This document shows positions 60,609 to 64,000 of a stretch of DNA of 64,000 bases, one piece after another. The notes beneath the pieces are model-generated. The model saw only the letters and a program-made list of their open reading frames with translations, ran no database searches and was not told the DNA's origin. The position numbers were made by a program, and so were the translations under genes. Numbering within the stretch: the first letter of the stretch is position 1; the number at the start of each line of letters is the position of its first letter. This stretch comes from Streptomyces sp. Alt3 (GTDB lineage: Bacteria > Actinomycetota > Actinomycetes > Streptomycetales > Streptomycetaceae): contig NZ_CP120983.1 of the NCBI RefSeq assembly GCF_030719215.1, positions 4,774,001 through 4,838,000 on the forward strand, read 5' to 3'.

Positions 60609-62342
60609 ATGGGTACGCGTACCCGGCTGCGGGTCACCACCGCACTCGCCGTGTTCACACTCGCCGCGACCGCGTGCACGGGGGGCGGCTCCGGGACGGG
60701 CGGCACCGGCGGCCCGGCCGGCAAGGGCGGCTCTCTGCCGCGCAACGAGACGCTCTACACGACCGGCACCCAGTGGGGGCCTCCGGCCAACTACAACCCG
60801 CTGCGCAACTGGGACCACGCGACCGGCACCAAGGGACTGGTCTACGAGACCCTGTTCCACTTCGACCCGAACGAGGGCGAGCTGACGCCCTGGCTCGCCG
60901 AGTCGGGCAGCTGGACCGGGGACAAGACGTACGAGGTGAAGCTGCGCCAGGGGATCACCTGGGCCGACGGCAAGCCGCTCACCGCGAAGGACGTGGCGTA
61001 CTCCTACGGCCTGGGCAAGATCGAGGCGTCCGCCTTCCACTCGCTGTGGAGCTGGCTGTCCGACGCGAAGGCGGTGGACGACACCACGGTCCGCTTCACC
61101 TTCAAGGAGGCCCGCTACCAGGAGTGGGACTACACCCTCTACGGCCAGCCGATCGTCCCCGAGCACGTCTGGGGCTCGCGCACCGACGAGGACATCCTCA
61201 ACGGCGTCAACGACAAGCCGGTCGGGACCGGGGCGTACAAGCTGAAGAGCAAGACCCAGGACCGGGTCGTGTGGGAGCGGCGCGACGACTGGTGGGGCAC
61301 GAAGGCGTTGAGCATGACGCCGGCCCCGCGTTACATCGTCGACGTCTCCAACCCGAGCAACGAGGTGGTCATCGGCCAGCTCGGCCAGGGGCAGCTCGAC
61401 CTCAGCAACAACTTCCTGCCCGGCGCCTCCTCGCTGGTCAAGAGCAAGAAGGTCGTGTCGTACTACGACGAGGCCCCGTACATGCTCTCCGCCAACACCG
61501 CCTGGCTGGTGCCCAACACCACCAGGAAGCCGATGGACGACGCCGCCTTCCGCAGGGCGCTCGCCGCGTCCGTCGACACCGGGAAGATCGTCAAGGGTGT
61601 CTACGGCGACCTGGTCAAGCCGGCCTCCCCGACCGGTCTGCTGCCGCAGTGGGAGCAGTTCGAGGACAAGGCCCTCATCGCGGAGAAGGGCTTCACGCAC
61701 GACGCCGCCGCGGCGAAGAAGGAGCTCGCGGACGCCGGCTACAAGGACGAGGACGGCGACGGCTTCGTCGAGAACAAGGACGGGTCCGCCCTCAGCCTGA
61801 AGCTGGCCGTGCCCTCGGGCTGGACCGACTGGATGGAGGCGGCCAAGGTCATCGCCGCCGGTGCCGAGGACGCGGGCATCAAGGTCACCACCGAGTTCCC
61901 CGACCAGAACGCCCTCAACGAGCAGCGTGGCAAGGGGGACTTCGACCTCGTCATCAACAACGAGCGCCAGCTGTCGAACACCCCCTGGACGTACTACGAC
62001 TACATCTTCCAGATGCCGGTCCAGAAGCAGCAGAACACGGTGAACTTCGGACGGTACGAGAACGAGGAGGCCTGGAAGCTGGTGCAGGCGCTCGGAGGGG
62101 TGAAGACCGACGACACCGCGGGCATGAAGGCCGCAGTGTCGAAGATCCAGGACATCCAGCTGACCGAGATGCCCATCATCCCGCTCTGGTACAACGGCCT
62201 GTGGTCGCAGTCCACCACGGGAACCTGGAAGAACTGGCCGTCGGACGCCGCCGGAGCACCGAAGACCGCGCCGGCCCTGTGGCGCAACTGGCTGGAGATG
62301 GGCGGCTTCGAGACGCTCACGCAGCTGAAGCCCGCCAAGTGA
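60609..62342 (+). CDS. Family-5 extracellular solute-binding lipoprotein
   Basis: Substrate receptor of a Dpp/Opp-type ABC importer, 577 residues. Lipoprotein signal with lipobox LAATAC (Cys23), a Gly/Thr linker, then the SBP_bac_5 fold: YNPLRNWDHATGTKGLVYET, WAESGSW-like LAESGSW, LRQGITWADGKPLTAKDVAY and GTGAYKL. Family-5 receptors bind peptides but also cello- and other oligosaccharides; the adjacent LacI regulator and CebR-like operator favour a sugar. AAGGAGG precedes ATG 60609. A hairpin separates it from the permeases, likely raising its relative expression. Confidence 0.92.
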   Translation: MGTRTRLRVTTALAVFTLAATACTGGGSGTGGTGGPAGKGGSLPRNETLYTTGTQWGPPANYNPLRNWDHATGTKGLVYETLFHFDPNEGELTPWLAESGSWTGDKTYEVKLRQGITWADGKPLTAKDVAYSYGLGKIEASAFHSLWSWLSDAKAVDDTTVRFTFKEARYQEWDYTLYGQPIVPEHVWGSRTDEDILNGVNDKPVGTGAYKLKSKTQDRVVWERRDDWWGTKALSMTPAPRYIVDVSNPSNEVVIGQLGQGQLDLSNNFLPGASSLVKSKKVVSYYDEAPYMLSANTAWLVPNTTRKPMDDAAFRRALAASVDTGKIVKGVYGDLVKPASPTGLLPQWEQFEDKALIAEKGFTHDAAAAKKELADAGYKDEDGDGFVENKDGSALSLKLAVPSGWTDWMEAAKVIAAGAEDAGIKVTTEFPDQNALNEQRGKGDFDLVINNERQLSNTPWTYYDYIFQMPVQKQQNTVNFGRYENEEAWKLVQALGGVKTDDTAGMKAAVSKIQDIQLTEMPIIPLWYNGLWSQSTTGTWKNWPSDAAGAPKTAPALWRNWLEMGGFETLTQLKPAK

Positions 62343-62361
62343 CGTCGCCGACTCCATGACC

Positions 62362-62406
62362 GCCCCGCCGTGCGCGCGCCACCTGACCGTGCGCGCCCGG
62401 CGGGGC
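62362..62406 (+). terminator. Intra-operon hairpin between receptor and permease genes
   Basis: A stem of 15 bp with one mismatch (62362-62377 with 62391-62406) lacks a T run. Such hairpins after receptor genes usually stabilise or attenuate so that the receptor is made in excess. Confidence 0.65.
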
Positions 62407-62426
62407 TCTCCACCAGGGGAGCACCC

Positions 62427-63422
62427 TTGCGCCGCTATTTCGCCCGCAAACTTCTCGTCTACGCGCTGACGTTCGTCGTCGCCGTCACCGTCAACTGGAT
62501 GATCCCGCGCTTCATGCCCGGTGACCCGGTCTCCGCCATGGTCGCCCGCGCCCGCGTCTCGCAGCCGGAGGCGGCGGAGGCGATGCGCAGCTACTACAAC
62601 AACCTGTTCGGCTTCGACGAACCCCTGTGGCAGCAGTACCTCCACTTCTGGGGTGCGCTCCTCCAGGGCGACTTCGGGATCTCCATCTTCGTCTTCCCCA
62701 CGCCCGTCGGCGACGTCCTGCTCGACGCGCTCCCGTACACGCTCGGCCTGATGATCCCGGCCGTCCTGCTCAGCTGGTTCGTCGGCAACTGGATCGGCGC
62801 GCTGTCCGCCCGCCGCAAGGTCCTGGACAACACCGTGCTGCCGGCCGGATACCTGCTGACCGCGATGCCGTACATGTGGATCGCAGTCATCCTCGCCTGG
62901 GCGCTGGGGGCCAAGGCGGGCTGGTTCCCGATATCCGGTGGCTACAGCCTGGACATCCAGCCCGGCTGGAGCGCGGCCTTCGTGCTGGACGCCCTGCACC
63001 ACTGGGTGCTGCCGTTCCTCTCGCTGTTCCTCGTCGCGCTCGGCGGCTGGGCCATCGGCATGCGGAACATGATCATCTACGAGCTGGAGTCCGACTACGC
63101 GTCGTACCTGTCGGCCCTCGGAGCGCCCCAGCGGCTCATCCGCCGCTACGCCTTCCGCAACGCCGTCCTGCCCCAGGTCACCGGGCTCGCCCTGCAACTG
63201 GGCGTGCTGGTCGCCGGGGCGCTCGTCACCGAGATCGTGTTCGCCTACCCGGGGCTCGGCTCACTGATCCTGGCCGCGATCCAGAACCAGGACTTCTTCC
63301 TGCTCCAGGGCGCGTTCCTGTTCATCGTCATCGGCGTACTGATCGCCAACTTCCTCATCGACATCGTGTACGTCGTCGTCGACCCCCGCACCCGTACGGG
63401 CATGGCAGGAGGCACGTCATGA
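62427..63422 (+). CDS. ABC transporter permease, DppB type
   Basis: First inner-membrane subunit of the importer, 331 residues, six membrane segments. The start is RRYFARKLLVYALTFVVAV, with the typical PGDP loop, and the EAA-type cytoplasmic loop includes LGAPQRLIRRYAFRNAVLPQ before the C-terminal pair of helices. The TTG start is chosen because GGGGAGC lies 4-5 bases upstream and DppB proteins start with this helix. The stop overlaps the next start (ATGA). Confidence 0.92.
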   Translation: MRRYFARKLLVYALTFVVAVTVNWMIPRFMPGDPVSAMVARARVSQPEAAEAMRSYYNNLFGFDEPLWQQYLHFWGALLQGDFGISIFVFPTPVGDVLLDALPYTLGLMIPAVLLSWFVGNWIGALSARRKVLDNTVLPAGYLLTAMPYMWIAVILAWALGAKAGWFPISGGYSLDIQPGWSAAFVLDALHHWVLPFLSLFLVALGGWAIGMRNMIIYELESDYASYLSALGAPQRLIRRYAFRNAVLPQVTGLALQLGVLVAGALVTEIVFAYPGLGSLILAAIQNQDFFLLQGAFLFIVIGVLIANFLIDIVYVVVDPRTRTGMAGGTS

Positions 63423-64000
63423 GCACACTGCCCGACCCGGCGCCCGAGGCACCCTCCGCCGAAACCCCCGTGGCAAAGCCCGGCCGCGAGTCGCTGCACT
63501 ACGCGGTCCGCAACCCCAAGCTGATCATCGGGGCGAGCCTGGTCGCGATCCTGCTGGCGGCCGGCGTCGTGGGCCCGATGCTGCTCGACAACGGCAACCC
63601 CAACGAGTACGTCGGACCGCAGGCGTCCGCCCCCGACGGCACGTACTGGCTGGGCACCACCACCTTCGGGCAGGACGTGTACGCGCAGTTCGTGCACGGG
63701 CTGCGCGCGACCTTCCTGGTGGGCGTCGTCGGCGGTGCCATCGCCGCCGTCATCGCCATGCTCGTCGGCTTCCTCGCCGGCTACCGGGGCGGAGTCACCG
63801 ACGAGATCCTCAACATGCTCACCAACGTCGTCCTGGTGATCCCCGCCCTCGCCGTCCTGCTGATCATCAACGCCTACATGGGGGTGCGCAGCGTCGCCGT
63901 GCAGGGCCTCTTCATCGGCCTGACCTCGTGGCCCTGGGCGGCCCGCGCGATCCGCGCGCAGACCTTCTCGCTGCGCACCCGGGAGTTCGTGGACCTGGCC
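63419..64000 (+). CDS. ABC transporter permease, DppC type (partial)
   Basis: Second permease subunit, truncated by the window end at residue 194. A Pro-rich cytoplasmic N-terminus, the first helix (LIIGASLVAILLAAGVVGPM), the DppC-typical WLGTTTFGQDVYAQFVHGLR, and helices up to WPWAARAIRAQTFSLRTREF in the EAA loop are visible. The ATPase genes DppD and DppF would be expected beyond the window. Confidence 0.92.
   Translation, partial: MSTLPDPAPEAPSAETPVAKPGRESLHYAVRNPKLIIGASLVAILLAAGVVGPMLLDNGNPNEYVGPQASAPDGTYWLGTTTFGQDVYAQFVHGLRATFLVGVVGGAIAAVIAMLVGFLAGYRGGVTDEILNMLTNVVLVIPALAVLLIINAYMGVRSVAVQGLFIGLTSWPWAARAIRAQTFSLRTREFVDLA

Noticed and set aside
60513..63197. An 894-codon minus-strand frame opposite the binding protein and permease
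   Set aside because: Spans two well-supported genes and their hairpin on the other strand; composition is that of a shadow.

Overview
The window is high-GC actinobacterial DNA that looks like the conserved core of a Streptomyces chromosome. The supporting signs are very strong G/C third-position bias (long shadow ORFs opposite nearly every gene), frequent GTG and TTG starts, many 4-bp start/stop overlaps, a galTEK operon with a complex promoter, rpfA behind a c-di-AMP riboswitch, and a Rex-type operator ahead of ndh. I see no insertion sequence, prophage, CRISPR array or rRNA. One tRNA gene (Gln, TTG) is present.

Layout. 1-4.5 kb: a Na+/solute symporter divergent from galT-galE-galK (Leloir pathway), then a GNAT acetyltransferase whose end overlaps galK antisense. 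4.7-9.3 kb: an unusual LuxR-type response regulator; a MarR regulator divergent from a trans-aconitate-methyltransferase-like gene across three 15-bp-spaced operators; a Uma2-fold protein; and a desaturase-TetR pair with two tandem operators. 9.6-17.2 kb: ppc, then the housekeeping run tRNA-Gln, glmU, prs, rplY, pth on the minus strand. 17.5-18.8 kb: an orphan histidine kinase.

18.9-24.8 kb is the most unusual block. A YwqJ-type deaminase with a SUKH-3 protein lies divergent from two translationally coupled genes. The first joins a WHH-type nuclease-like motif to a SUKH/SMI1 domain. The second joins a YrhB-like domain, a Pro/Gly-rich linker, a second deaminase-like domain and a SUKH-4-like domain. 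A DivIVA/Scy-like coiled-coil gene follows. Toxin-type and immunity-type modules are fused in single proteins with no secretion signal visible, so this resembles a resident intracellular system built from polymorphic-toxin parts.

24.9-36.1 kb: a drug-efflux MFS transporter, a LolD/FtsX-type ABC pair, a Phd/PIN toxin-antitoxin pair, mfd, and a TetR gene divergent from an SCO6745-family gene. 36.2-43.1 kb: a secreted HNH lipoprotein with two small coupled genes, a DUF4352-like membrane protein, a fused methylase/specificity gene and a Ser/Thr kinase gene (both frameshifted). 43.3-52.3 kb: a SurA-like lipoprotein, mazG, a P450, two resuscitation-promoting-factor genes, and eno-divIC-DUF501-ppx. 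52.8-64 kb: ndh, cfa, a second paralogous ABC pair (permease frameshifted), and a LacI regulator divergent from a family-5 solute-binding protein and Dpp-type permeases, the last running off the right edge.

Five single-base frame breaks in four otherwise well-conserved genes suggest either an indel-prone assembly or recent gene decay. They should be settled before those genes are called dead.
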